DNA of 64,000 bases, from the NCBI RefSeq assembly GCF_001042905.1, contig NZ_JYLB01000002.1:372001-436000 (forward strand), given 5' to 3'. The position numbers and the translations under genes were made by a program. Within the stretch, counting starts at the first letter, position 1, and each line of letters begins with the position of its first letter. The stretch comes from Pseudomonas lini (GTDB lineage Bacteria; Pseudomonadota; Gammaproteobacteria; Pseudomonadales; Pseudomonadaceae). The notes beneath the pieces are model-generated. The model searched no databases. It was not told where the DNA came from and was given only the letters and a program-made list of their open reading frames with translations. Shown in pieces: positions 54,118 to 62,875 of this stretch.

Positions 54118-55245
54118 TCAATACCCGTTGTTCTGCAACAACTGCGCAACGCTCGCCGCCGCCGGACGCTTATAAAACTTCAGCAATTCGCTGGCGCGGT
54201 TGGTGAAGATGCCATCGATACCGGCATCCGCCACTTTCTGGTAATCCACGGCATCGTCGATGGTGTAGACGTGCACCAGCAGGCCCTGATCGTGGGTGTA
54301 CTGGTTCATCCACGGTTGCACCAGGTCTGAATAGCTCTGATCGCCACCCTTGGTCAGTGCAGCCGAAGGGCCGGTACCGATAGCGCCCTGAGCCTTGGCG
54401 TACTCGACCCATTGCTGGAACTCGGCTTTGTCTTTCGGTTCCTGCTTGGCGTAGTAGGTTGCTTTATCCTTGTCACCCGACTCGGCGAACGTCACTTTGG
54501 ATTTCGGCTCGATGCTGCCTTCGCCCACCCACAGCAGCAGGATTTTCGGCACTTGCGGCATTTCCTTCTCAAGCAATTCGAGGCTGCTCTTCTCGAAGGT
54601 TTGCAGCACCACTTTGCCTTTGCCCTGGCCGACCGCCAGATTGCTCTTCGCCAGTTTTGAGCCGGTAGGACTCAGCCAGCCGCGGTCCTGCAATTTATCC
54701 TTGAGGTCACGCTCGATGCCGGGAAACTGCTTCGGCTCTTTGGTTTCGATGTACAGGCCCGGCTTGTGCAGCGGGTTGCCCTGGGCAATGTCGATGATTT
54801 CGTCCAGGGTCAGGATCTTCAGATCCGCGTAGCTCGGGCGTGCGCGATCCGGGTAAGCGCTGTTAAACCAGCTGCCAGCATCCAGGGTTTTGAGTTCGGC
54901 GATGGTGAATTCGTTGGCCAGGCTGTCCTTGCGCTCAGGGAATTTAGTGGCGACATCGGTGGTGCGTTGCAGGTTGTTATCGTGCAGCGCGAACAGCACG
55001 CCATCCTTGCTGCGTTGCAGGTCCAGTTCCAGGTAGTCGGCACCCAGATCGCGGGCCAGTTTGTAGGCCGCAGCGGTGGATTCCGGTGCATCGAAAGACG
55101 CACCACGGTGGGCGATCACTGCCGGGTGCGGAATACCCAGACGGGTCGCCAGTGCGGTGGGGCTTGGCTCGCTGGCGGCCTGTGCCTGGCCGAGGCCGAG
55201 CATCAGGCTCAGCAGCAGGGCGCTCTTGGTGAAGGTGACAGGCAT
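54118..55245 (-). CDS. glpQ: periplasmic glycerophosphodiester phosphodiesterase
   Basis: A 375-residue GDPD with a signal peptide (SALLLSLMLGLGQAQA-A, cleavage near residue 23). It hydrolyses glycerophosphodiesters to glycerol-3-phosphate and alcohols. The GDPD motifs are IAHRGASFDAPEST, DYLELDLQRSKDGVLFALHD and YIETKEPKQFPG. Conserved His, Glu and Asp ligands of the metal and phosphate are all present. The frame is open to 55293, but the signal peptide sets the start at 55245 with AAGGACTTCGACC upstream. Confidence 0.9.
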   Translation of the reverse strand: MPVTFTKSALLLSLMLGLGQAQAASEPSPTALATRLGIPHPAVIAHRGASFDAPESTAAAYKLARDLGADYLELDLQRSKDGVLFALHDNNLQRTTDVATKFPERKDSLANEFTIAELKTLDAGSWFNSAYPDRARPSYADLKILTLDEIIDIAQGNPLHKPGLYIETKEPKQFPGIERDLKDKLQDRGWLSPTGSKLAKSNLAVGQGKGKVVLQTFEKSSLELLEKEMPQVPKILLLWVGEGSIEPKSKVTFAESGDKDKATYYAKQEPKDKAEFQQWVEYAKAQGAIGTGPSAALTKGGDQSYSDLVQPWMNQYTHDQGLLVHVYTIDDAVDYQKVADAGIDGIFTNRASELLKFYKRPAAASVAQLLQNNGY

Positions 55246-55481
55246 GGTCGAAGTCCTTTTGCGATGGGTTTTCAAAGACGTATCTTTTAACAACTGAGCG
55301 CCGCTTGCGCTATCGCCAGACCGACATAAACGTATTTAAAGCATTTTTTTTCAGCGCTTTTGTGCGCTTCTTTGCAGTACTCTTGGTTCCGGTAATTTCC
55401 CCGGCAGAGGGAAACCCGTTCGCTTGCCCTGCGTGTAAACCATCGATCACCGGTCCTTTGCGACCTTTTGTGAGGTTTATC

Positions 55482-55808
55482 ATGCGCATCACTTCCCAGC
55501 TCATCTGCCAGGCCGCCGACCAACTCAAAGGCTTCGTCGGCCTCAATCGCAAGACCGGCCAGTACATCGTGCGCTTCAGCGAAGACTCGTTCGGTATGGA
55601 CGTGGCTGATGACGGCATCATCCCCACCAGTGAATTCGTCTGGGCACCCGGCCCCGAGCAGACCATGACGCTCAAGCGCGAACTGGTCCAGTTGCTGCTG
55701 GACCAAAACATCGACGACCGGATCAACATCACCGAACCGTTGCGGGTGTATATGGATCGGCGGGAAGTGCCGCAGATTACGGCGGTGAGGAGTTTAGTGC
55801 GGGGGTGA
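55482..55808 (+). CDS. DUF2025 protein
   Basis: A 108-residue soluble protein of the pseudomonad DUF2025 family: MRITSQLICQAADQLKGFVG, KTGQYIVRFSEDSFGMDVAD and RINITEPLRVYMDRRE. Structures from this family exist, but no function is known. The start at 55482 has TGAGG upstream. The frame extends to 55305 through AT-rich non-coding-like DNA, so the longer version is not supported. Confidence 0.8.
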   Translation: MRITSQLICQAADQLKGFVGLNRKTGQYIVRFSEDSFGMDVADDGIIPTSEFVWAPGPEQTMTLKRELVQLLLDQNIDDRINITEPLRVYMDRREVPQITAVRSLVRG

Positions 55809-55832
55809 GGGTTTTGTGGTGTCAGATCGGGC

Positions 55833-55930
55833 CTCTTCGCGGGCAAGCCCGCTCCCACATTTGATCCCTGTTGGGCACAAATCTTGTGTGCGCAGGAGAT
55901 CCCCTGTGGGAGTGGGCTTGCCCGCGAAGA
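55833..55930. repeat. paired REP element, family B copy 10
   Basis: CTTCGCGGGCAAGCCCGCTC and complement (one mismatch, AGTGGGC) flank a spacer similar to that at 20661. It lies between convergent genes. Confidence 0.9.
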
Positions 55931-55953
55931 CGGCCTCCAGAACACCGCATCAT

Positions 55954-56277
55954 TTACTGTTTGAACGCATATGCCCGCTCAACCTTACATACCCGCGTAT
56001 GACACGCCGAATACCAGGTCGAACGCCCGCGCTCGCGAATCGCGCTGTGCTCGGGATGGTGTTTCCAGGCCAGGATCGCCGCTTCGCTATCCCAGTAGGA
56101 CACCGTAATCCCAAGCCCATCCGCACCCCGGGCCGATTCCACGCCAAGGAAGCCGGGTTGCTCCCGGGCCAGTTCCACCATGCGTTCGGCGGCCTGTTCG
56201 TAACCGTGATCGCCGTCGGTGCGCAGCGAGGTGAAAATCACGGCGTAGTAAGGCGTTGCCGGTGTCTGGGCGATCAT
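55954..56277 (-). CDS. antibiotic biosynthesis monooxygenase domain protein
   Basis: A 107-residue ABM-fold protein: YYAVIFTSLRTDGDHGYEQA, AERMVELAREQPGFLGVESA and ITVSYWDSEAAILAWKHHPE. Small dimeric members act as cofactor-free oxygenases or haem-handling proteins, and this substrate is unknown. Its start at 56277 overlaps the upstream amidotransferase gene by 4 bases, so both are on one transcript. Confidence 0.85.
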   Translation of the reverse strand: MIAQTPATPYYAVIFTSLRTDGDHGYEQAAERMVELAREQPGFLGVESARGADGLGITVSYWDSEAAILAWKHHPEHSAIRERGRSTWYSACHTRVCKVERAYAFKQ

Positions 56278-56981
56278 GATTTTTGCCTCGCACAAGCCTC
56301 GATCAACGCCCGAACCAACGGCGGCAGAATACCCTTGAGCGCGGCGCGTTCCGGTTGGAACAGCGTGGCGACAAAGAATGGATGATCTTTTAGCTCCACC
56401 GCCCGCAGATCCCCTGCCGAATCGTGGCCAACCGCGTGCAACTGCTGTTTCAGTAGCTCCCGTTCAAACTCAGGGTTCACGCCATAACGGCAGCGATATC
56501 CCTCACGAATTTCAGCTTTTTCGTACGCCTTGGCGATCAACGAGCCTTCAACCAAATGAATGCTGTCGACGGCTTCCACCAGTGAACAAGCTAGCGGCGT
56601 GAGTAACGCCCGCGTTGCCTCGGGCGAGATCTCGCCGTGTTCGGCATCGTTCCAGCCCAGAACGTTGCGGGCGAATTCGAGTACCGCGTGCTGAAAACCG
56701 CCGCAAGTGCCGAGGAAAGGTCGTTGCTGCTCGCGGGCAAAACGGATCGCCCGTAACGCGCCGTCCATGTCGCGGTATGGGCTGGCGGGCACGCACCAGA
56801 AGCCATCGAAATCGTCCAGTGGCGTATCCACGTTGATGCTGTTGGTGGCCAACCATTGAAACTGTATGTCCTTGCCTGAGTGTTCGGCGGCCATGCCTAG
56901 GGCGACGGGAATGGCGTGGTGGGCGGTGACCTGTGGGTCGTGATCGCCGATCAGGGCAATGCGGATGACGCTGGTTTCCAT
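56274..56981 (-). CDS. class I glutamine amidotransferase-like protein (CTP synthase C-terminal type)
   Basis: A 235-residue GATase1-like protein. IRIALIGDHDPQVTAHHAIP at the start, FLGTCGGFQHAVLEFARNVL with the expected nucleophile Cys (GTCGGFQ), and FFVATLFQPERAALKG. It resembles the amidotransferase half of CTP synthase without the synthase part. It is translationally coupled to the ABM gene and divergent from a LysR gene. Confidence 0.82.
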   Translation of the reverse strand: METSVIRIALIGDHDPQVTAHHAIPVALGMAAEHSGKDIQFQWLATNSINVDTPLDDFDGFWCVPASPYRDMDGALRAIRFAREQQRPFLGTCGGFQHAVLEFARNVLGWNDAEHGEISPEATRALLTPLACSLVEAVDSIHLVEGSLIAKAYEKAEIREGYRCRYGVNPEFERELLKQQLHAVGHDSAGDLRAVELKDHPFFVATLFQPERAALKGILPPLVRALIEACARQKS

Positions 56982-57022
56982 GAGTGATCTCGACGCTTGT
57001 TGATTCCTGGCACCCACTATAG

Positions 57023-57052
57023 ATTGGCGTTCACGCAATCAGTATTGGCGTT
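57023..57052 (+). promoter_or_regulatory. direct repeat ATTGGCGTT, 21 bp apart, in a divergent LysR region
   Basis: ATTGGCGTT at 57023-57031 and at 57044-57052 lie two helical turns apart on the same face of the DNA. The region also holds an imperfect dyad ATTGGCGT-tc-ACGCAAT. Confidence 0.4.
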
Positions 57053-57059
57053 ACTCCAA

Positions 57060-57938
57060 GTGATCAATGCACCGACGCACTATCGATTGGACTACCCGGA
57101 CCTGTCCCTGATCCTCGCCCTGGTGCGCGGCGGCTCTCTGGCCCGGGCCTCGGCGTTGTTGAAAGTCGACGTCTCAACGGTGTTTCGCGCCGTCCGCCGA
57201 CTGGAAGCCGCGTTGGGCCAGCAGCTGTTCGAAAAGAGCGGTGCCGGTTACCTGCCGACCACGCTGGCGCAGACCCTGGCCGAGCAGGCTGAACGCGCCG
57301 AACAAGCGCTGGAGGCGGCGCGCATCGGCGCGGAGCAGGGCGGTGAAGTCATCAGCGGCACTGTGCGCCTGACCTGCACCGATTCAGTCCTGCAAAGTTT
57401 ATTGCTGCCGGCACTGGCGCGGTTCATGCCGTCTTACCCCGCGCTGACCATCGAACTCTGCACCTCCAATGATTTCGCCAACCTCAGCCGTCGCGATGCC
57501 GACATCGCCTTGCGGCTGACCCGCACACCGCCCGAGCATTTGGTTGGCCGGCGGCTGGCGGATATTTCCTACCGGGTCTGTGCCAGCGCGGCCTATGTGC
57601 AATCGGTTGATTCCCACGATCTGGCTGCATTGACCTGGATCGCTCCGGACGACTTCCTGCCCGATCACCCCACCGTCGCCTGGCGACGTCAACAATTGCC
57701 TGGCGTGACACCGAGCTATCGCTGCAACAGCATGTTGTCGGTGACCGAGTTGGTGCGGGCCGGGCTGGGTGTCGCGGCATTGCCGGACTTCCTCATCGGT
57801 GATGGACTGCAACCGTTGACCGAGCCCTTGCACGGTTACGACACCGCACTGTGGTTGCTCACTCGCCCAGACTGCCGCGCATTGCGCTCGGTGGTGACGT
57901 TGTTCGATGAATTGGGGCTGGCGCTGAAGTTGCCTTGA
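57060..57938 (+). CDS. LysR family regulator of the ABM/amidotransferase operon
   Basis: A 292-residue LTTR: LDYPDLSLILALVRGGSLAR starts the HTH domain, with KVDVSTVFRAVRRLEAALGQ as recognition part. The effector domain starts near residue 98 (GEVISGTVRLTCTDSVLQSL). The start is uncertain; GTG 57060 gives the normal distance to the HTH, but no clear ribosome site is seen. It is divergent from the leftward operon and probably controls it. Confidence 0.8.
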   Translation: MINAPTHYRLDYPDLSLILALVRGGSLARASALLKVDVSTVFRAVRRLEAALGQQLFEKSGAGYLPTTLAQTLAEQAERAEQALEAARIGAEQGGEVISGTVRLTCTDSVLQSLLLPALARFMPSYPALTIELCTSNDFANLSRRDADIALRLTRTPPEHLVGRRLADISYRVCASAAYVQSVDSHDLAALTWIAPDDFLPDHPTVAWRRQQLPGVTPSYRCNSMLSVTELVRAGLGVAALPDFLIGDGLQPLTEPLHGYDTALWLLTRPDCRALRSVVTLFDELGLALKLP

Positions 57939-57944
57939 GTCGGA

Positions 57945-58484
57945 TCACGCCTTCGGCGGCTCTTTGCCTACGAAGTGTTGATGCATTTCCGACGTCAGGC
58001 TTTCGATACGCTCGGTCAGGGTCTTGGTGATTTCGGTAAGCCGGGTGTTTTGCTCCAGCAGCTCCAACAGTTGCGCGGTGTGTCGCGCGGCCTGGGCCTG
58101 ACGATCGCTGTTGGCCACGGCCAAGGCTTCACGATGTCGCGCATCGGCGTCTGACTGGGCTTTGTCCCGCGCCGCTTGACGCGTCTGGGCCAGCAGAATC
58201 AGCGGCGCGGCATAGGCCGCTTGCAGGCTGAACGCCAGGTTGAGCAGGATGAACGGGTACACATCGAAATCGGTCACACCAAACAAGTTCAGGCAAATCC
58301 AGACCACCACGATCAGGGTCTGGGCGCCAAGAAACGTCGGCGTGCCGAAGAACCGCGCAAAGGCCTCGGCGCGCAGGGCAAAACGGTCGGTACCGAAAGT
58401 AGGTGCCAGATGAGCGTGAGGACGATGAAAGCGCAGGTGATCGACGGGGCCGGTGGTTTCGATTTCGTGGGTCGGGGTGCTCAT
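57945..58484 (-). CDS. DUF1003 membrane protein
   Basis: A 179-residue protein with two adjacent helices (FLGAQTLIVVVWICLNLFG and FILLNLAFSLQAAYAAPLIL, residues about 49-99) followed by a charged coiled-coil tail (HTAQLLELLEQNTRLTEITK). The F...G...F and YPFILLNL segments match DUF1003. Function unknown. Its end is 6 bp from the convergent LysR gene. Confidence 0.82.
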   Translation of the reverse strand: MSTPTHEIETTGPVDHLRFHRPHAHLAPTFGTDRFALRAEAFARFFGTPTFLGAQTLIVVVWICLNLFGVTDFDVYPFILLNLAFSLQAAYAAPLILLAQTRQAARDKAQSDADARHREALAVANSDRQAQAARHTAQLLELLEQNTRLTEITKTLTERIESLTSEMHQHFVGKEPPKA

Positions 58485-58626
58485 AGTGCTCTCTGCATGG
58501 CCGCTGGGACTGAGGCTCACTATAGCCCCGGCGCCAGTTTCATTCTGAAACACATTTCGATGTTTCTAATCAGAGCGATCAATCAGCGATAAAGCCGCGG
58601 ACATTGTCATTTTTTGCAGGCTCGAC

Positions 58627-59235
58627 TCAGAGCTCATAACAGGCCAGGAACATATCTAGCGCCGACTCCACAACGGTGTGCTGCATCTCGGGCGACAAGC
58701 CTGGCTGGCCCATGGATATCTGCGGCCAGAACGCAAAAGACTTGAGCAATCCCTGGACCTGTTGCGCGGCGAAGTCGGGTGCGACCGGTTTCAATAGGCC
58801 ATCGGCCTGGGCAGCGCGAATCCACACGGTCAGGCCTTCTTCGCGTTCACTCATTCGGGCGACCATGTTTTGCGCACGCTCGGGAGAATGGATGGTGGCG
58901 GCAATCGCCACCCGCGCCAGGTCGAGAAAATTGTCATCGGCCAGCATCTGCAATTTTGCCTGCAACATCAGGCGCAACTGATCGCGCAGGGGCAGGTCAG
59001 GGCGGTAGGCCGCTTCCTGTTCAGCCGTTACCCGCGCCCATAATTGATTAAGGATTTCGGCGAACAACTCTTCCTTGCTCGGGAAGTGGTTGTACACGGT
59101 GCGCTTCGACACGCCAGCGGTGGCGGCGATCTTGTCCATGCTGGTGATGTCGAAACCGTTGGCACGGAATTCGGCAATCGCCGCCTGGATGATGGCTTCG
59201 CGTTTTCGGTCAGTGAGGCGCTGTGGAGCTGTCAT
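58627..59235 (-). CDS. TetR family repressor
   Basis: A 202-residue regulator. The N-terminal HTH is IAEFRANGFDITSMDKIAAT then GVSKRTVYNHFPSKEELFAE, followed by an all-helical ligand domain (TetR_C-type). It is divergent from the metallo-hydrolase gene at 59451. The dyad at 59314 is a likely operator for both directions. Ligand unknown. Confidence 0.87.
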   Translation of the reverse strand: MTAPQRLTDRKREAIIQAAIAEFRANGFDITSMDKIAATAGVSKRTVYNHFPSKEELFAEILNQLWARVTAEQEAAYRPDLPLRDQLRLMLQAKLQMLADDNFLDLARVAIAATIHSPERAQNMVARMSEREEGLTVWIRAAQADGLLKPVAPDFAAQQVQGLLKSFAFWPQISMGQPGLSPEMQHTVVESALDMFLACYEL

Positions 59236-59313
59236 AAATACGCTTAGGCAGGAAGATGTGGGGAATTACACTTGGTAGTTTACTTGTGATCAGCTTTGAT
59301 GCAACCTTGAAAC

Positions 59314-59329
59314 TACACTGTGCAGTGTA
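59314..59329. promoter_or_regulatory. candidate TetR operator TACACTG-tg-CAGTGTA
   Basis: A perfect 7-bp dyad with a 2-base centre lies in the 215-bp region between the divergent TetR and MBL genes, 79 bp before the TetR start. A related half-site TTACACT occurs at about 59266. Confidence 0.6.
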
Positions 59330-59450
59330 ATGTTTCGTTAATCCTGCGCAGCGAAAAATAGAATCTCCGGCTGATGCGTGCGTGCCTTGGCCATTTATCG
59401 TCCCAAACGGAAAATCGTCAATCGTGCGGTTTTTCTGGAGTCATTCAGTC

Positions 59451-60527
59451 ATGGCCACTTCAACTTCTCCAGCGGATAACGCCTCAACGCCTGAAGCTTC
59501 ACGACAGGCTCAAGGGCAGTACCGAAACCATGTGCCGGTGCCGCGCGAAGGCTTTCGCAAAACCTTGCGCATCCTGTGGAACTTCATCTTCCACAAACCG
59601 CGCGACACCCGTCCGTCCGCTCCCGTCCCGGTGCAAATCCTGACCCAGGCTGCGTTGATCGCCGTGCCTAACCACAGCGTCTATCGCCTTGGTCATTCCA
59701 CCGTGCTGCTGAAACTGCGAGACAAGTTCTGGATCACCGACCCGGTCTTCGCCGAGCGTGCCTCTCCGGTGCAATGGGCCGGCCCGAAGCGTTTCCATCA
59801 GCCGCCGATCAGCCTAGAAGACCTGCCGCCGATTGAAGCGGTGATCCTGTCCCACGATCACTATGACCACCTCGATTATCAGGCCGTCCTCAAACTGGCG
59901 GGCAAGACCCGGTACTTCCTCACACCGTTGGGTGTGGGCGACACTCTGATCAAATGGGGTATCGAGGCCAGCAAAGTGCGCCAACTGGATTGGTGGCAGA
60001 GCACCGAGGTCGATGGCCTTCAATTCGTCGCTACACCTTCGCAACACTTTTCCGGTCGTGGCCTGCTCGACGGCAACAGCACCCTTTGGGCGTCGTGGGT
60101 GATGATCGATGGCGACACGCGGATCTTCTTTAGTGGTGACAGCGGCTACTTCGACGGCTTCAAACGCATCGGCGAACAGTACGGCCCGTTCGACCTCACG
60201 CTCATGGAAACCGGCGCCTACAACGCCGAGTGGCCGCACGTTCATATGCAGCCCGAGCAAACCTTGCAAGCGCACATAGACCTTAAAGGACGCTGGTTGC
60301 TGCCAATCCACAACGGCACCTTCGACCTGTCGATGCACGCCTGGTACGAACCTTTCGACCGTATTTTGGCGTTGGCCTGGGAGCGGAGCGTATCGATTAC
60401 CACGCCGCAGATGGGCGAGGCGTTCAATGTGATGGATCCGCAGCGTGGGCGCACCTGGTGGCTGGATCTGGAAAGTACGATGAAGGAAAAAGGGCGCGTG
60501 GCTTATAGCGGCTACAAGTCTGGATGA
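59451..60527 (+). CDS. MBL-fold metallo-hydrolase, UlaG/NAPE-PLD type
   Basis: A 358-residue metallo-beta-lactamase-fold enzyme. The zinc motif is VILSHDHYDHLDYQ, and further ligands are in FVATPSQHFSGRGL, FFSGDSGYFDG and LLPIHNGTFDLSMHAWYEPF. FWITDPVFAERASP supplies the beta-strand before the active site. This subgroup resembles N-acyl-phosphatidylethanolamine phospholipase D, so a phosphodiester or lipid substrate is possible. The ATG at 59451 has CTGGAG upstream. Probably repressed by the TetR protein. Confidence 0.87.
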   Translation: MATSTSPADNASTPEASRQAQGQYRNHVPVPREGFRKTLRILWNFIFHKPRDTRPSAPVPVQILTQAALIAVPNHSVYRLGHSTVLLKLRDKFWITDPVFAERASPVQWAGPKRFHQPPISLEDLPPIEAVILSHDHYDHLDYQAVLKLAGKTRYFLTPLGVGDTLIKWGIEASKVRQLDWWQSTEVDGLQFVATPSQHFSGRGLLDGNSTLWASWVMIDGDTRIFFSGDSGYFDGFKRIGEQYGPFDLTLMETGAYNAEWPHVHMQPEQTLQAHIDLKGRWLLPIHNGTFDLSMHAWYEPFDRILALAWERSVSITTPQMGEAFNVMDPQRGRTWWLDLESTMKEKGRVAYSGYKSG

Positions 60528-60640
60528 ACTTTCGTACGGCCCCTGTTCCTTGTTGCTGACAGCCGTTTCCTGCGGCTTCGGTAGGCTGTGCGGCGAGTGA
60601 AATGACTCACTCGTGATTAGCCATAACAAGGACGCTTTAC

Positions 60641-62173
60641 ATGAAAGACTGTTTCAAAAAACGCATGACGGTGCTGGCCCAGGCCATTCTGATTTCGGTC
60701 ACGGGTATCGCTTATGCGGATGACATCGCTGCAACATCAACCGCGGTCAACGCGCTCGAATACGCGAGTGTCAGTGAACTCACTGCACAGATGGAGCGTA
60801 ACGAACTCACCTCTGTAGCCCTGGTGAAGCACTTGCAGGCGCGTATCGAGGCACTGGATAAGCAAGGGCCGGCGATCAACGCGATCATGGAACTCAATCC
60901 CCAGGCCATCGAGATTGCGACGGCCTTGGACAAAGAGCGTGAGGATGGAAAAGTTCGCGGTCCGCTTCACGGGATTCCGGTTCTGCTTAAAGACAACGTC
61001 GATACCGCAGACACGATGCAAACGAGCGCGGGTTCATTGGCCATGATCGGCCAACCAGCGGCAAACGATGCGTTTGTCGTCAAGCGTCTTCGTGATGCCG
61101 GCGCGGTCATTCTCGGCAAAACCAACATGAGCGAATGGGCTTACGTTCGGCAAATGGGCTTGCCCCATGGCTGGAGTGGCCGAGGCGGCCAAGGGAAAAA
61201 TCCCCACGTACTGGGCGGCGAAATATGTGGTTCCAGTTCCGGTTCGGCTGCAGGCGTAGCCGCCGGGTTCGCACCGCTGGCCATTGCCACCGAAACCAAT
61301 GGCTCGATCACCTGCCCGGCTTCGGCCAACGGCGTGGTGGGTGTCAAGCCGACGCTGGGGCTGTTCAGCCGTTCCGGCATCATTCCGATCACGCGCCTGC
61401 AAGATACTCCCGGCACCATGACGCGCACCGTTCGTGACGCTGCGCTCATGTTCAACGCCCTGCAAGGTGTCGATGCCTCGGACGCCGCAACCGGCGACGC
61501 CCCGGTGGGTATCGATTACACCGCATTGCTCGCCACGGACGCATTGAAGGGTAAACGAATCGGTTATCCGGTCGAGTACACGGGGCCGAATGGCACCGTG
61601 CTTCGTCCCGATTTTCAGTTCCTGATGGCCTTGGCCACGCTGGAAGAGCAAGGCGCTACTTTGGTGCCATTAAAAGTTCGGCTGCCGAACATTGACGGTT
61701 ACTTCAACGCGCTCATGGCAGGCATGAAACATGAACTGCCCGAGTACCTGGCCAGCCGCTCCGGGCTGCCGATCCAGACGCTTCAAGCGTTGATTGATTT
61801 CAACGAACTCAATCCTGGCCCCGAAGGTTACGGTCAGCAGATGCTCAAAGAAATCAATGAACTGGACATGACCCACGCACAGGCGACTGAATTGTTCGCG
61901 GCGTTCACGGCCGACTTCAAGGGCGCCATCGATGAGCAACTGACCGAGCACAATCTGGACGCCTTGGTCGCCGATGCCGACGGCTACTCGCAATTCAGTG
62001 CCGCAGCAGCTGGCTACCCAGCGATCACACTCCCGTCGGGCATGAATGGCGACCTGCCCACCTCCGTGTTCTTTTACGGCCCGCGCTGGAGTGAACCTAA
62101 ACTGCTGGCGCTGGCTTACAGCTATGAACAGGCTTCGTTAGAACGCCAGGATCCGGCATTTAAACAGCAATAA
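60641..62173 (+). CDS. exported amidase (amidase signature family)
   Basis: A 510-residue amidase with an N-terminal signal peptide (LAQAILISVTGIAYA-DD). The Ser-cisSer-Lys triad is visible: Lys in GIPVLLKDNVDTAD, cis-Ser and nucleophile Ser in GEICGSSSGSAAGVAAGFAP and ETNGSITCPASANGVVGVKP. GatA-like proteins of this kind hydrolyse amides such as peptide or drug amides. The export signal shows that it is not the tRNA amidotransferase subunit. A strong hairpin follows 9 bases after the stop. Confidence 0.87.
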   Translation: MKDCFKKRMTVLAQAILISVTGIAYADDIAATSTAVNALEYASVSELTAQMERNELTSVALVKHLQARIEALDKQGPAINAIMELNPQAIEIATALDKEREDGKVRGPLHGIPVLLKDNVDTADTMQTSAGSLAMIGQPAANDAFVVKRLRDAGAVILGKTNMSEWAYVRQMGLPHGWSGRGGQGKNPHVLGGEICGSSSGSAAGVAAGFAPLAIATETNGSITCPASANGVVGVKPTLGLFSRSGIIPITRLQDTPGTMTRTVRDAALMFNALQGVDASDAATGDAPVGIDYTALLATDALKGKRIGYPVEYTGPNGTVLRPDFQFLMALATLEEQGATLVPLKVRLPNIDGYFNALMAGMKHELPEYLASRSGLPIQTLQALIDFNELNPGPEGYGQQMLKEINELDMTHAQATELFAAFTADFKGAIDEQLTEHNLDALVADADGYSQFSAAAAGYPAITLPSGMNGDLPTSVFFYGPRWSEPKLLALAYSYEQASLERQDPAFKQQ

Positions 62174-62182
62174 AGGGATGTA

Positions 62183-62218
62183 ACCGGACCAGTGAGTTTG
62201 CGGTGTCACTGGTCCGGT
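62183..62218. terminator. perfect 13-bp hairpin after the amidase gene
   Basis: ACCGGACCAGTGA and TCACTGGTCCGGT are perfect complements around 10 bases. The T-tract after it is absent (ATGTCAT), so it may act as an RNA 3' stabiliser or a partial terminator. Confidence 0.6.
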
Positions 62219-62282
62219 ATGTCATGCTCAGGATGATTCCTTTTGCGTGATCCTGCGCAAACCCTTCAATCGATAACTTCAC

Positions 62283-62600
62283 TCACTCAACCATCGCATA
62301 ATCCGCCCGCCCCACCGGATCCGGTGTCGACCCTCTCACGTTCATCCCTCTACCCGGTGCAAATCCCGGGAAGAACACCAGACCTTGCGACTCAAACCGA
62401 TACGCCAACGCCAGCCGGGTGACGTCCAGCACATCGCGTTCAGCCTCGAAACGCTGAATGGCGTCAACCGAAACCCCGGATTCCTCGGATAGCTCTTCAA
62501 CACTCCAGCCCAGCATCGCTCGGGCCTGGGCGCAGTGGGCGGGGGTGAACTGGAAGAGGGCGATACGTTCCAGGGTGATTTTCATCGCAAGAGTGGCCAT
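62283..62600 (-). CDS. small XRE-like HTH protein
   Basis: A 105-residue protein with one HTH (LGWSVEELSEESGVSVDAIQ-RFEAERD, residues about 30-60) and a C-terminal tail of unknown role (FFPGFAPGRGMNVRGSTPDP). GGAGA before the ATG at 62600 supports this start. The promoter-like region upstream to 62876 shows no other gene. It could be a regulator of the adjacent GH3 gene. Confidence 0.78.
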   Translation of the reverse strand: MATLAMKITLERIALFQFTPAHCAQARAMLGWSVEELSEESGVSVDAIQRFEAERDVLDVTRLALAYRFESQGLVFFPGFAPGRGMNVRGSTPDPVGRADYAMVE

Positions 62601-62875
62601 GGTGTTCTCCGGGCTCGAGAGTGCTGATTCAAAATGTACTGTGTTTTTGTACAGTTGTTTTGATCCCGGATCAAACTCATTTTTTGATCGATTACACCTT
62701 TCACTCAGGCAGGAGCCTGGGAGCGACTACGCTGTTTCTATGCGGGACCCTGAAAGCTCAAGGCTTTCAACTCTCGTCAGCAGCAATGATTGAACGTCAG
62801 CTTTCTGATTTTCAATACAGGGAAAGGTGGCGTTTATGACGCAGTGCGTCACAGCGTTATGCAGGGAAGGGAATC

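Noticed and set aside
55305..55481. 59-codon N-terminal extension of the DUF2025 gene
   Set aside because: The added sequence is AT-rich and resembles leader DNA. The family starts at MRITSQL with its own ribosome site.
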